A stretch of 64,000 bases of DNA from Lutibacter citreus (GTDB lineage: Bacteria > Bacteroidota > Bacteroidia > Flavobacteriales > Flavobacteriaceae), in the NCBI RefSeq assembly GCF_003260195.1, contig NZ_QEIH01000005.1:1-64000 (forward strand). Direction: 5' to 3'. Under the pieces are notes generated by a model. The model was given only the letters and a program-made list of their open reading frames with translations, had not been told where the DNA came from and made no database searches. Shown here one piece after another: positions 34,315-43,260 of this stretch. Made by a program: the position numbers and the translations under genes. Position 1 is the first letter of the stretch. Each line of letters starts with the position of its first letter.

Positions 34315-34779
34315 ATGAGTACGCATATACAATACATATTAATTTTTTTAGTATTAAATTTTGGAGCCTTAGCAATTGGTAGTTATTTTATGAATAACGG
34401 GCCACAATCTAATTGGTACATAACCTTAAATAGAGCTCCTTGGACACCTCCAGGTTGGTTTTTTGGTGTTGCTTGGACTACAATAATGGTATGTTTTTCC
34501 TTTTATTTAGCCTATTTATTGGCTTTAAAACCGGGAAATTCTTTTTGGATTGTATTTGCTATTCAATTTATATTAAATATAGCTTGGAATTACATCTTTT
34601 TTAATCAGCAACAAACAGGTTTTGGGTTGATTGAAATTATTTTGTTAACTGCAGTAGTTGGCTATTATCTATTTCAATTTGGAAGTGGTTTAGGAATTAA
34701 ATCTTGGTTAATTGCTCCTTATTTTATTTGGTTGCTTATTGCTACAAGTTTAAATGCGTATATCTATTTAAAAAATTAA
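34315..34779 (+). CDS. TspO/MBR family membrane protein
   Basis: The 154-aa protein has five membrane helices with the family's Trp-rich pattern: NWYITLNRAPWTPPGWFFGVAWT, then LNIAWNYIFFNQQ. TspO proteins bind porphyrins and help with tetrapyrrole turnover and light or oxidative stress. It directly follows the peroxidase gene, which fits a photo-oxidative stress theme for the operon. Confidence 0.93.
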   Translation: MSTHIQYILIFLVLNFGALAIGSYFMNNGPQSNWYITLNRAPWTPPGWFFGVAWTTIMVCFSFYLAYLLALKPGNSFWIVFAIQFILNIAWNYIFFNQQQTGFGLIEIILLTAVVGYYLFQFGSGLGIKSWLIAPYFIWLLIATSLNAYIYLKN

Positions 34780-34782
34780 AGG

Positions 34783-35268
34783 ATGAAGTTTAATACAAAA
34801 GGAACAGTATATACTTTGTCTTCAAAACAAAAATTACCTATTTCAATTGATGAAGCTTGGGAGTTTTTATCAAGTCCTGCAAATTTAAAAACAATTACTC
34901 CAGATTATATGAGCTTTGATATTATCTCAGGAGCAGATAAACCAATGTTTGCGGGCCAAATAATACAGTATATTGTAACACCAATTTTAGGAATTAAAAC
35001 AAATTGGGTTACAGAAATTACACATATAGTTGATAAACAATATTTTGTTGATGAGCAGAGGTTTGGGCCTTATGCACTTTGGCACCACAAACATTTTATT
35101 AAAGAAATTGATGGAGGAGTTGAAATGGAAGATATTATAGACTATAAAGTTCCTCTTGGTTTTCTTGGAAGGTTGGTACATCCAATTTTAGTAAAACCAA
35201 AACTTACCGAAATTTTTAACTATAGAACTAAAAAACTTATTGAACTTTTTGGGGATTATAGTACTTAA
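34783..35268 (+). CDS. SRPBCC (START-like) ligand-binding protein
   Basis: This soluble 161-aa protein has the START/polyketide cyclase-like pattern. There is a first strand YTLSSKQKLPISIDEAWEFL, then the typical SSPANLKTITP helix, a long beta sheet, and a C-terminal helix IFNYRTKKLIELFG. Such domains bind hydrophobic ligands. The ligand is unknown. It lies 3 bases after tspO in the same run of genes. Confidence 0.85.
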   Translation: MKFNTKGTVYTLSSKQKLPISIDEAWEFLSSPANLKTITPDYMSFDIISGADKPMFAGQIIQYIVTPILGIKTNWVTEITHIVDKQYFVDEQRFGPYALWHHKHFIKEIDGGVEMEDIIDYKVPLGFLGRLVHPILVKPKLTEIFNYRTKKLIELFGDYST

Positions 35269-35291
35269 AGATTGTTAATTTTAAATACTTT

Positions 35292-35804
35292 ATGCTTATG
35301 ACTTTAATTGAAAAAACAGATCATACCATTGTAAAATTTACTATAAACAGTAAATTAGATAGTTGGAGACTTGTAAATGATGTAATTATGGGAGGTGAGT
35401 CTAAGAGTAACATAAGTATTAATAAAAATGGAAACGCCGTTTTTGAAGGGGAAGTATCTTTAGAAAACAATGGTGGATTTTCTTTATTAAGACATCGTTT
35501 TGGAAAACTGAATATTTCTAAATTTAAAACAATTAAAATTCGTTTAAAAGGAGATGGAAAACGATATCAGTTTAGAGCTAAAGCATCAATTTTTAAACAA
35601 CATTCTTATATAGGTTTCTTTCAATCTAATGGTAATTGGCAGGTTATTGAAATTGAATTGGCAAAATTGAAGCCTACTTTTAGAGGAAGGGAATTATCTA
35701 TACCAAATTTTCCAGGATCTGAATTAGAAGAGATTGGTTTTTTAATAGGAAACAAAAAGAACGAAAAGTTTAAACTTATTATTGATACAATTATTTTAGA
35801 ATAA
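35292..35804 (+). CDS. CIA30-like beta-sandwich protein
   Basis: The 170-aa domain matches the complex I intermediate-associated protein 30 pattern. Its core strand is WRLVNDVIMGGESKSNISI, with GEVSLENNGGFSLLR, IRLKGDGKRYQFR and a C-terminal IGFLIGNKKNEKFKLIIDTI. In bacteria these carbohydrate-binding-like domains have no settled role. ATG codons at 35292 and 35298 are both possible starts. It is part of the folE operon run. Confidence 0.88.
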   Translation: MLMTLIEKTDHTIVKFTINSKLDSWRLVNDVIMGGESKSNISINKNGNAVFEGEVSLENNGGFSLLRHRFGKLNISKFKTIKIRLKGDGKRYQFRAKASIFKQHSYIGFFQSNGNWQVIEIELAKLKPTFRGRELSIPNFPGSELEEIGFLIGNKKNEKFKLIIDTIILE

Positions 35805-35820
35805 ATGAAGTTTATTTATA

Positions 35821-36177
35821 ATGAAAAAAAGACCATTAATAACAAACGCTGCTATTTTAGATAACACAAAAAAGCTTGAAAATTTTCAAAATACAACCTT
35901 ACGCCCAATAATTAAATGGTTGAATGATTTGTTATTTGTGTATTTTCATAACTATATGGTTTTGAAAAAATTTGATATTGTTAATTCAACAGATATTCAA
36001 AAAGATAAATTTGTTACAACCATATTTTTAAAGGATAATCAATTTAAAAATGAGATAAAAGGGATTGTAATTGGTCATTTTACTGTTGAAGAGTATGATT
36101 TTTATAAAAACTCGACTAAACAAATAAATAAAAGAATTTTTAGTATTGTTAAGCAACGCATTTTAAGTTTTAATTAA
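35821..36177 (+). CDS. Conserved hypothetical protein, 118 aa
   Basis: This soluble, mixed alpha/beta protein is rich in Lys and Asn. A recognisable block is FQNTTLRPIIKWLNDLLFVYFHNY, which I associate with small flavobacterial proteins sometimes labelled glyoxalase, although no glyoxalase motif is visible. It lies 16 bases after the CIA30 gene and 15 bases before the VWA gene, and probably shares their transcript. Confidence 0.6.
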   Translation: MKKRPLITNAAILDNTKKLENFQNTTLRPIIKWLNDLLFVYFHNYMVLKKFDIVNSTDIQKDKFVTTIFLKDNQFKNEIKGIVIGHFTVEEYDFYKNSTKQINKRIFSIVKQRILSFN

Positions 36178-36192
36178 AGGTTATTAATTAAT

Positions 36193-37314
36193 ATGAGTAA
36201 TAAAAATAATAGAACCGGTTTTAAGTTTACACCATATGAGGCTGAAATAAAAAGTCCGTTTGATACGCTGTTTGATATTTTTAAAGAATTAATTACACAT
36301 ACTTCAGGAGATTTTGATGAAGCCATTGACTGGTTAAAAATGCTTGATAAAGAATATAAACTTACAACCAAAGAATATACAATTGAAGACTTTATTGAAG
36401 ATTTAAAGAATAAAGGTTATTTAAAAGAAACCATTACACCTAATGGAGATTCTAAAAGCAGTATAACAGCTAAAACGGAAAGAGCGATTCGGAAAAATGC
36501 TTTAAATCAGATTTTTGGGAAAATTAAAAAGAGTGGAATTGGGAATCATAAAACAAAAACCACAGGAATAGGCGATGAGCATACAGGTGATTATAGAAAT
36601 TTTGAATTTGGAGATTCTTTAGACCGCTTATCAATTACTGAAAGTTTAAAAAATGCCCAAATAAACCATGGTTTAGATAGTTTTAAATTAACAGAGCAAG
36701 ATTTAGTTGTAGAAGATACAAATCATAAATCTCAAATGAGTACTGTGTTAATGATTGATATTAGCCATAGTATGATTTTATATGGTGAAGATAGAATTAC
36801 TCCAGCAAAAAAAGTTGCAATGGCATTAGCGGAATTAATTACCACCAGATATCCTAAAGATACTTTAGATATTTTGGTTTTTGGAAATGATGCTTGGCCA
36901 ATAAAAGTAAAAGATTTGCCATATCTTCAAGTAGGGCCTTATCATACAAATACTGTTGCGGGTTTAAAACTTGCAATGGATATTTTAAGACGAAAAAGAA
37001 ATACCAATAAACATATTTTTATGATTACAGATGGGAAGCCAAGTTGTTTACAGTTACCAGATGGCACTTATTATAAAAACAGTAACGGTTTAGATAAGTA
37101 TATAGTTGAAAAGTGTTATAATATGGCTTCCCAAGCTAGAAAACTGCACATTCCAATCACTACCTTTATGATTGCTCAAGACCCATATTTACAGACTTTT
37201 GTTGAAGAATTTACAGCTTCAAATAGAGGTAAGGCTTTTTATACAGGATTGGAAGGTTTGGGTGAAATGATTTTTCATGATTATGAAAATAACAGAAAAA
37301 AAAGAATTAGATAA
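36193..37314 (+). CDS. VWA-domain protein (chelatase D-like)
   Basis: The first 170 residues of this 373-aa protein are helical and unassigned. A von Willebrand factor A domain (about 180-365) follows with the metal site MIDISHSM (DxSxS), a conserved Thr and the ITDGKPSC motif. It is followed after one base by an AAA+ ATPase gene, an arrangement like the ChlD/ChlI and MoxR/VWA pairs that act as chelatases or metal-dependent chaperones. The substrate here is unknown. Confidence 0.88.
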   Translation: MSNKNNRTGFKFTPYEAEIKSPFDTLFDIFKELITHTSGDFDEAIDWLKMLDKEYKLTTKEYTIEDFIEDLKNKGYLKETITPNGDSKSSITAKTERAIRKNALNQIFGKIKKSGIGNHKTKTTGIGDEHTGDYRNFEFGDSLDRLSITESLKNAQINHGLDSFKLTEQDLVVEDTNHKSQMSTVLMIDISHSMILYGEDRITPAKKVAMALAELITTRYPKDTLDILVFGNDAWPIKVKDLPYLQVGPYHTNTVAGLKLAMDILRRKRNTNKHIFMITDGKPSCLQLPDGTYYKNSNGLDKYIVEKCYNMASQARKLHIPITTFMIAQDPYLQTFVEEFTASNRGKAFYTGLEGLGEMIFHDYENNRKKRIR

Positions 37315-37315
37315 T

Positions 37316-38776
37316 ATGCATACTACTATAAAAACAATCAAAGAATTAAAAGAAGCAGGTTATGTTTCTAAAAGTATAAAAGATGAACTTCGTTTAAATT
37401 TAATAGAGAATATTAAAAATAAAAAAGTATCTTTTAAAGGTATTCATGGGTATGAAAATACCGTAATTCCACAATTGGAAAGAGCTATTCTTTCAAAACA
37501 TAATATTAATTTACTAGGACTTCGCGGACAAGCAAAAACTAGGTTAGCTCGTTTAATGGTTCAATTATTAGATGAATATATACCAGTAATTGAAGGTTCA
37601 GAGATTAATGACGATCCATTAAATCCTATTAGCGCATTTGGAAAAGAACAGGTTTTAAAATATGGTGATGAAACAAAAATAAGTTGGCTGCATAGAGATA
37701 ATCGTTTTTATGAAAAATTAGCGACACCAGATGTAACTATTTCCGATTTGATAGGAGATATAGACCCAATTAAAGCTGCAAATTTAAAATTGAACTATGC
37801 AGATGAAAGAGTAATTCATTATGGAATGATTCCAAGAGCAAACAGATGTATTTTTGTAATTAATGAGTTACCAGATTTACAAGCTCGTATTCAGGTTGCA
37901 TTGTTTAATATTTTAGAAGAAGGAGATATTCAAATTAGAGGTTTTCAATTAAGAATGCCATTAGATTTACAATTTATTTTCACCGCTAATCCAGAAGATT
38001 ATACAAATAGAGGAAGTATAGTAACTCCTTTAAAAGATAGAATTGGGTCACAAATATTAACACATTATCCTGAAAATATTGAAATTTCTAAGACAATAAC
38101 AAAACAAGAAGCCAAATTGCAAGAGGAAAGAGTATGTGAAATATACATTCCAGAAATAGCGAAAGATTTGGTAGAACAAATAGGTTTTGAAGCACGTAAT
38201 AGTGAATACGTAGATAATAAAAGTGGTATTAGCACAAGAATGAGTATTACTGCATATGAAAATTTATTGAGTACAGCAGAGTATAGATGTATAAGTTCTG
38301 GCTCACAAAAAACTACTATAAGGTTTTCAGATATATTAGGTGTAATTCCAGCCATAACAGGTAAAATAGAGCTGGTGTATGAAGGGGAACAAGAAGGAGC
38401 TGCTTTTGTAGCTGAAAAGTTAATTGGTAGCGCAGCTAAAACATTATTTTTTAACTATTTTCCAGAGATAAAAAAATTAAAGCATGAAGAGGAAAGTGAT
38501 CCTTATGATGCTGTTTTAGATTGGTTTTTTGAAAGTGGTTCATTTGAATTAATGGATGATGCTTCTGAAGATGAATACGCTGAAACTTTAAATAAGGTAG
38601 TTCCTTTAGATGCTTTAATAAATAATTATATGTCTCAATTGGATGTTAGGGATACTTTATTTGTAAAAGAATTTATATTATGGTCTTTGGTGGAGAAACA
38701 AAAATTAAATAAACAACGTATTCTAAAAGGATTCTCATTTAAAGATACTTTTGGAGCTTATTTATCAGGTTTATAA
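37316..38776 (+). CDS. AAA+ ATPase, MoxR/ChlI-like
   Basis: The start at 37316 is preferred: it follows the stop codon of the VWA gene by one base, whereas an ATG at 37277 would overlap that gene by 38 bases. The 486-aa protein has Walker A LLGLRGQAKTR, a Walker B segment CIFVINELPDL, sensor-like FIFTANPEDYTNRG, and a C-terminal helical lid to the end. This is the pattern of the magnesium chelatase ATPase group. It works, by analogy, with the VWA partner. It ends the light/stress region; no gene follows for 439 bases. Confidence 0.9.
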   Translation: MHTTIKTIKELKEAGYVSKSIKDELRLNLIENIKNKKVSFKGIHGYENTVIPQLERAILSKHNINLLGLRGQAKTRLARLMVQLLDEYIPVIEGSEINDDPLNPISAFGKEQVLKYGDETKISWLHRDNRFYEKLATPDVTISDLIGDIDPIKAANLKLNYADERVIHYGMIPRANRCIFVINELPDLQARIQVALFNILEEGDIQIRGFQLRMPLDLQFIFTANPEDYTNRGSIVTPLKDRIGSQILTHYPENIEISKTITKQEAKLQEERVCEIYIPEIAKDLVEQIGFEARNSEYVDNKSGISTRMSITAYENLLSTAEYRCISSGSQKTTIRFSDILGVIPAITGKIELVYEGEQEGAAFVAEKLIGSAAKTLFFNYFPEIKKLKHEEESDPYDAVLDWFFESGSFELMDDASEDEYAETLNKVVPLDALINNYMSQLDVRDTLFVKEFILWSLVEKQKLNKQRILKGFSFKDTFGAYLSGL

Positions 38777-38970
38777 AAAAAATGAATTCTTAATTTTTTT
38801 TATAATAATAATTATTAATAAAGTTGTAATTATTTCATAAGCAGCATTAAAAATTCAATCATATTTTAGTTAATAATGTTCTGAAATAATTATAAAATAA
38901 AACAATTTTCACATTACATAAATCTAATAAAAACTTAATATTTCTATAATTTCAAAGGTTAAAGAATTGT

Positions 38971-39193
38971 TATTTTTGTTACAAAAGATCTTTTTGTATT
39001 ACAATGAGTCTTTATAATAAGTTGAAATACAGTTACTTAAAATCATTGTTTTAAATGATTCTAAATAATTTTATAACTTGTATTTGCTGATATATATCAT
39101 TATAACTCTTGGCTAAATCTTCTAATTTTACAATACTTAAATTAATAATTATTATAGTTTGTAGCATCTTCAATAAAATAATCTACAAACTAT
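38971..39193 (+). promoter_or_regulatory. Promoter box and leader hairpin before nifJ
   Basis: TATTTTTG (38971-38978) fits the consensus box. A perfect 11-base inverted repeat, ATAGTTTGTAG (39154-39164) and CTACAAACTAT (39183-39193), lies just before the nifJ start. It could be a leader hairpin or an operator. A near-palindrome ACAAAAGATCTTTTTGT is at about 38980-38997. The rest of the 38777-39215 gap is AT-rich without other visible features. Confidence 0.45.
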
Positions 39194-39215
39194 TTCATGT
39201 AAATATAAAGAAGAA

Positions 39216-42200
39216 ATGAAACCAGAAACAAAAAAATTAATTTGTGATGCTAATGAGGCGGTGGCCAGAATAGCACACAAAACTAATGAAGTTTGTGCAA
39301 TTTATCCAATTACACCGGCTTCGCCAATGGGTGAGCATGTAGATGTCTATAGTGCTAAGGGTCAGAAAAATATATGGGGAGATGTCCCGAGAATTATTGA
39401 AATGCAAAGTGAAGCAGGAGCTTCAGGTACAGTTCATGGATCTTTACAAGGAGGAGCATTAACCACCACATTTACAGCATCTCAAGGATTATTATTAATG
39501 ATTCCTAATATGTATAAAATGGCAGGTGAATTATTGCCTACTGTAGTACATGTAGCAGCTAGAACTATAGCAACTCATGCATTATCAATTTTTGGTGATC
39601 ATTCAGATGTTATGGCAGCTCGTCAAACAGGTTTTTCAATGATATTTGGTGGGTCTGTGCAAGAAGCTCAAGATTTTGCTTTAATTGCTCAAGTTGCAGC
39701 TTTAAAAAGTAAAGTTCCAATTATGAATATTTTTGATGGTTTTAGAACTTCTCATGAAATATCTAAAATTGATTCTATTCCTGATGATGTTATTAAAACA
39801 ATGATGCCAGAGAATGATATAATGAAACATAAAAAGAATTCATTAGATCCAGACAATCCTGTTTTAAGAGGTACAGCACAAAATCCAGATGTATTTTTCC
39901 AAGCGCGTGAAGCAGCAAATACATATTATGAAAAAGTTCCTGGAATTGTTCAGGAAACTATGGATGAGTTTTATGAACTAACAGGAAGAAAATATAGCTT
40001 ATTTTATTATATAGGACATCCAGAAGCTGAAAAAGTAACTGTAATTATGGGATCTGGAGAAGGCCCTGTAAGAGAAACTATTGATACTTTAGTAGAGCAA
40101 GGAGAAAAAGTAGGAGCGTTATTTGTACGTTTATACCGTCCGTTCTCTGTAAGTGACTTTATTAAAGAAATGCCTAAAACAGTTAAAAAAATAGCTGTAT
40201 TAGATAGAACAAAAGAACCAGGTAGTACAGGAGAACCATTATATTTAGATGTAGTAACTGCATTTGTTGAAATGGGAGCAAGTATGCCTACAATAGTTGG
40301 TGGTCGTTATGGTCTTTCTTCTAAAGAATTTACACCAACAATGGTGAAAGGAATTTATGATGAATTAGATAAAGAAACTCCAAAAAATCACTTTACAATT
40401 GGTATTAATGATGATGTTACTCATACTAGTTTAGAATACGAACCAGGTTTCGAAACTAAAAAATCTACATTTAACTGTATGTTCTATGGTTTAGGATCAG
40501 ACGGTACGGTAGGAGCAAATAAAAACTCAATTAAAATTATTGGTGAAACTACAGATAATTTTGTTCAGGGATATTTTGTATATGATTCTAAAAAAGCTGG
40601 AGCACAAACAGTATCTCATTTACGTTTTGGACCAGAACCAATTTATTCTTCATACTTAATAAGTACGGCTAATTTTATTGCTTGTCATCAGCCAAACTTT
40701 ATTAATGAGTATGATATCTTAAAAAAGATTAAAAAAGGAGGTACCTTCTTACTTAATACACCTCACTCAAAATATAAAATTTGGGCAGAGCTACCAAGTT
40801 CAGTTCAAAAAAGAATAATAGAGAATAATGTAGAGTTTTATGTAATTGATGCAACAAAGGTTGCTGCAGAGGCTAATTTAGGAAAACGAACAAATACTGT
40901 ATTACAAACGTGTTTCTTTGCTATTTCTGGTGTTCTTCCAAAAGATGAAGCTATTAAGAAAATTAAAGAAGCAATTGTAAAATCTTATTCTAAAAAAGGG
41001 GATAAAGTTGTTCAAATGAACTTTAATGCAGTTGATAAATCTTTAGAAAACTTACAAAAAGTTGAATATCCTTGTCATACAACAAACGAGAATGGTTTAG
41101 TACCAATGATGACTGAAGATGCTGATGATTTTGTAAAAGAAGTTTTAGGATCAATTTTAGCAGGTAATGGAGATTTACTTCCTGTAAGTTCATTTACAGC
41201 TGATGGTACGTTCCCTACAGGAACAACACAATATGAAAAACGTGGTATTGCTGATGCGGTTCCAATTTGGGATGATGCAGATCTTTGTACACAATGTAAT
41301 AAATGTGTTGCCATTTGTCCACATGCAGCTATTAGAGCAAAAGTGGTTCCAAATGAATTATTAGAAAATGCACCAGCTAATTTAAAACATGTACCAGCAA
41401 AAGGAAGACCATTTGATAGTAAAACTGAAAGTTATGTTTTACAGGTTTCTCCTGAAGATTGTACAGGATGTGATCTTTGTGTTCAAGTTTGTCCAGCAGA
41501 AAGTAAATTGGTTGAAGGTATATTTGCAATTAACTTACATAAAAAAGCAGAAGTTGAAAAAGTTGAATCTGTAAATTGGGATTACTTTATTAATCTTCCT
41601 GATTATGATAGAACTAAATTAGTAACAACAAATGTAAAAGGATCTCAATTCTTACAACCATTATTTGAGTTCTCAGGAGCTTGTTCAGGTTGTGGCGAAA
41701 CACCTTATATTAAGTTAATTACGCAATTATATGGAGATAGTATGGTAATTGCAAACGCTACAGGATGTTCTTCAATTTATGGAGGTAACTTACCAACAAC
41801 ACCATACACAAAAAATAAAGATGGTAGAGGACCAGCTTGGGCAAATTCATTATTTGAAGATAATGCAGAGTTTGGTTTAGGTATTAAATTAGCATTAACT
41901 AAAAAAGAAGAAATAGCTGTTAGTTTATTAAAATCTTTAGAAAGTGTAATTGGAAGTACATTAACAAATAAAATTATTGATAGTCCTGAAAATACAGAAA
42001 CATTAAAAAAAGAAAAACTAGACGATATTGCTGAGTTAAATACAATTTTAGATACAATTGATACTTATGAATCTAAAAAACTAAGAAACCTTTCTGAATA
42101 CTTACGTAAAAAAGCAGTTTGGATCTTTGGTGGTGATGGTTGGGCTTATGACATTGGATATGGTGGTGTTGATCACGTACTAGCTTCTGGTGAAAATGTT

Positions 42201-42746
42201 AATATTTTAGTAATGGATACTGAAGTGTATTCTAATACTGGTGGTCAAGCTTCAAAAGCAACGCCATTAGGTGCAAGTGCTAAATTTGCAATGAAAGGTA
42301 AACAAAGCAATAAAAAAAGTTTAGCATTGCAAGCAGTTTCATACGGTAATGTGTATGTTGCACAAATTGCAATTGGAGCAAAAGATAATCAAACACTAAA
42401 AGCTATTCAAGAAGCTGAAGCATATCCAGGACCATCAATAATTATAGCATATTCACATTGTGGTGAGCACGGTTATGATTTAAAAGATGGAGCAGCACAT
42501 CAAGAAAAAGCGGTAGAAACAGGTTATTGGCCATTGTTTAGATTCAATCCTTTAGAAGTTAAAGGAAAGAGATTTAGATTAGATTCAAAAGCACCTTCAG
42601 CTCCGTTAGAAGACTTTATGTATACTGAAACTCGTTTTACAAGAGTTGTAAAAGAAGATTCAGTTGGAGCAAAAGTGTTGTTAGATAGAGCTCAAGAACA
42701 AGTAGATGTTCAATGGGAAAGACTAGAACTTTATAAAAATTTATAA
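39216..42746 (+). CDS. nifJ: Pyruvate:ferredoxin (flavodoxin) oxidoreductase, single chain
   Basis: The 1176-aa fused enzyme splits pyruvate to acetyl-CoA and CO2 while reducing ferredoxin or flavodoxin. In order there is the alpha domain (YPITPASPMGEHVD), the gamma domain in the middle, two [4Fe-4S] clusters (CTQCNKCVAICP and CTGCDLCVQVCP), and the thiamine diphosphate domain. That last domain includes FSGACSGCGETPY and FGGDGWAYDIGYGG. The length is normal for NifJ. This oxygen-sensitive enzyme points to an organism able to live with little or no oxygen. It is transcribed alone and ends in a terminator. Confidence 0.96.
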   Translation: MKPETKKLICDANEAVARIAHKTNEVCAIYPITPASPMGEHVDVYSAKGQKNIWGDVPRIIEMQSEAGASGTVHGSLQGGALTTTFTASQGLLLMIPNMYKMAGELLPTVVHVAARTIATHALSIFGDHSDVMAARQTGFSMIFGGSVQEAQDFALIAQVAALKSKVPIMNIFDGFRTSHEISKIDSIPDDVIKTMMPENDIMKHKKNSLDPDNPVLRGTAQNPDVFFQAREAANTYYEKVPGIVQETMDEFYELTGRKYSLFYYIGHPEAEKVTVIMGSGEGPVRETIDTLVEQGEKVGALFVRLYRPFSVSDFIKEMPKTVKKIAVLDRTKEPGSTGEPLYLDVVTAFVEMGASMPTIVGGRYGLSSKEFTPTMVKGIYDELDKETPKNHFTIGINDDVTHTSLEYEPGFETKKSTFNCMFYGLGSDGTVGANKNSIKIIGETTDNFVQGYFVYDSKKAGAQTVSHLRFGPEPIYSSYLISTANFIACHQPNFINEYDILKKIKKGGTFLLNTPHSKYKIWAELPSSVQKRIIENNVEFYVIDATKVAAEANLGKRTNTVLQTCFFAISGVLPKDEAIKKIKEAIVKSYSKKGDKVVQMNFNAVDKSLENLQKVEYPCHTTNENGLVPMMTEDADDFVKEVLGSILAGNGDLLPVSSFTADGTFPTGTTQYEKRGIADAVPIWDDADLCTQCNKCVAICPHAAIRAKVVPNELLENAPANLKHVPAKGRPFDSKTESYVLQVSPEDCTGCDLCVQVCPAESKLVEGIFAINLHKKAEVEKVESVNWDYFINLPDYDRTKLVTTNVKGSQFLQPLFEFSGACSGCGETPYIKLITQLYGDSMVIANATGCSSIYGGNLPTTPYTKNKDGRGPAWANSLFEDNAEFGLGIKLALTKKEEIAVSLLKSLESVIGSTLTNKIIDSPENTETLKKEKLDDIAELNTILDTIDTYESKKLRNLSEYLRKKAVWIFGGDGWAYDIGYGGVDHVLASGENVNILVMDTEVYSNTGGQASKATPLGASAKFAMKGKQSNKKSLALQAVSYGNVYVAQIAIGAKDNQTLKAIQEAEAYPGPSIIIAYSHCGEHGYDLKDGAAHQEKAVETGYWPLFRFNPLEVKGKRFRLDSKAPSAPLEDFMYTETRFTRVVKEDSVGAKVLLDRAQEQVDVQWERLELYKNL

Positions 42747-42761
42747 ATCAATTATTTTAAG

Positions 42762-42797
42762 AGTGCTAGGTATTTTATATATCTAGCACTTTTTTTA
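42762..42797 (+). terminator. nifJ terminator
   Basis: A 12-base stem AGTGCTAGGTAT / ATATCTAGCACT (one G-T pair) with loop TTTAT and a run of seven T. Confidence 0.9.
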
Positions 42798-42817
42798 ACT
42801 CTTTTAAAAATTAAGAA

Positions 42818-43195
42818 ATGACAGACTTAAGAACTCAAGCTTTTTTAAAAGAAGCAACCAAAAATTTAGACCTTGCAAAAAATGAATTATTAAAGCCAGC
42901 TGAAGATATAGTTACCTATTCTGTATGCAAAAATTCTCAATTTGCAGTAGAAAACTTTCTTAAAGGGTATTTAAATAAAAACAATATTGAAATTGAATTG
43001 AAGGACACTATTGAAACTTTATATAATAAATGTTTGTCATTTGATGAAAATTTTAAAAACATTGATATGGGCGCAATAGGTTGTAGAAAACAACCAATTG
43101 ATTCTCGTTATTGCTCTGAAATTAATTCTGTAAGCGCTTGTTTTGATACAGCTGACAGTATTGATACTTATTTAAGGAAAAAAGAAGTATTATAG
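42818..43195 (+). CDS. HEPN-domain protein, 125 aa
   Basis: The 125-aa helical protein starts with FLKEATKNLDLAKNELLKPAEDIVTYSVCKNSQFAVENFLKGYL split by a short loop. That is the common beginning of HEPN domains that carry a helix of the type SxxxxxKAYL. The catalytic RNase motif RxxxxH of toxic HEPN proteins is not visible. No nucleotidyltransferase partner is next to it, so a toxin-antitoxin role is unlikely. It stands between nifJ and the sugar nucleotidyltransferase. Confidence 0.75.
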   Translation: MTDLRTQAFLKEATKNLDLAKNELLKPAEDIVTYSVCKNSQFAVENFLKGYLNKNNIEIELKDTIETLYNKCLSFDENFKNIDMGAIGCRKQPIDSRYCSEINSVSACFDTADSIDTYLRKKEVL

Positions 43196-43260
43196 AATAT
43201 CTTGTTTTCATTTGAAGAAAACAAAACTTACTGTACATTTGTTTAAAATATTCAATTATT

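Noticed and set aside
42818..43195. HEPN toxin of a toxin-antitoxin pair
   Set aside because: No nucleotidyltransferase partner gene is adjacent and the RNase motif RxxxxH is not visible.
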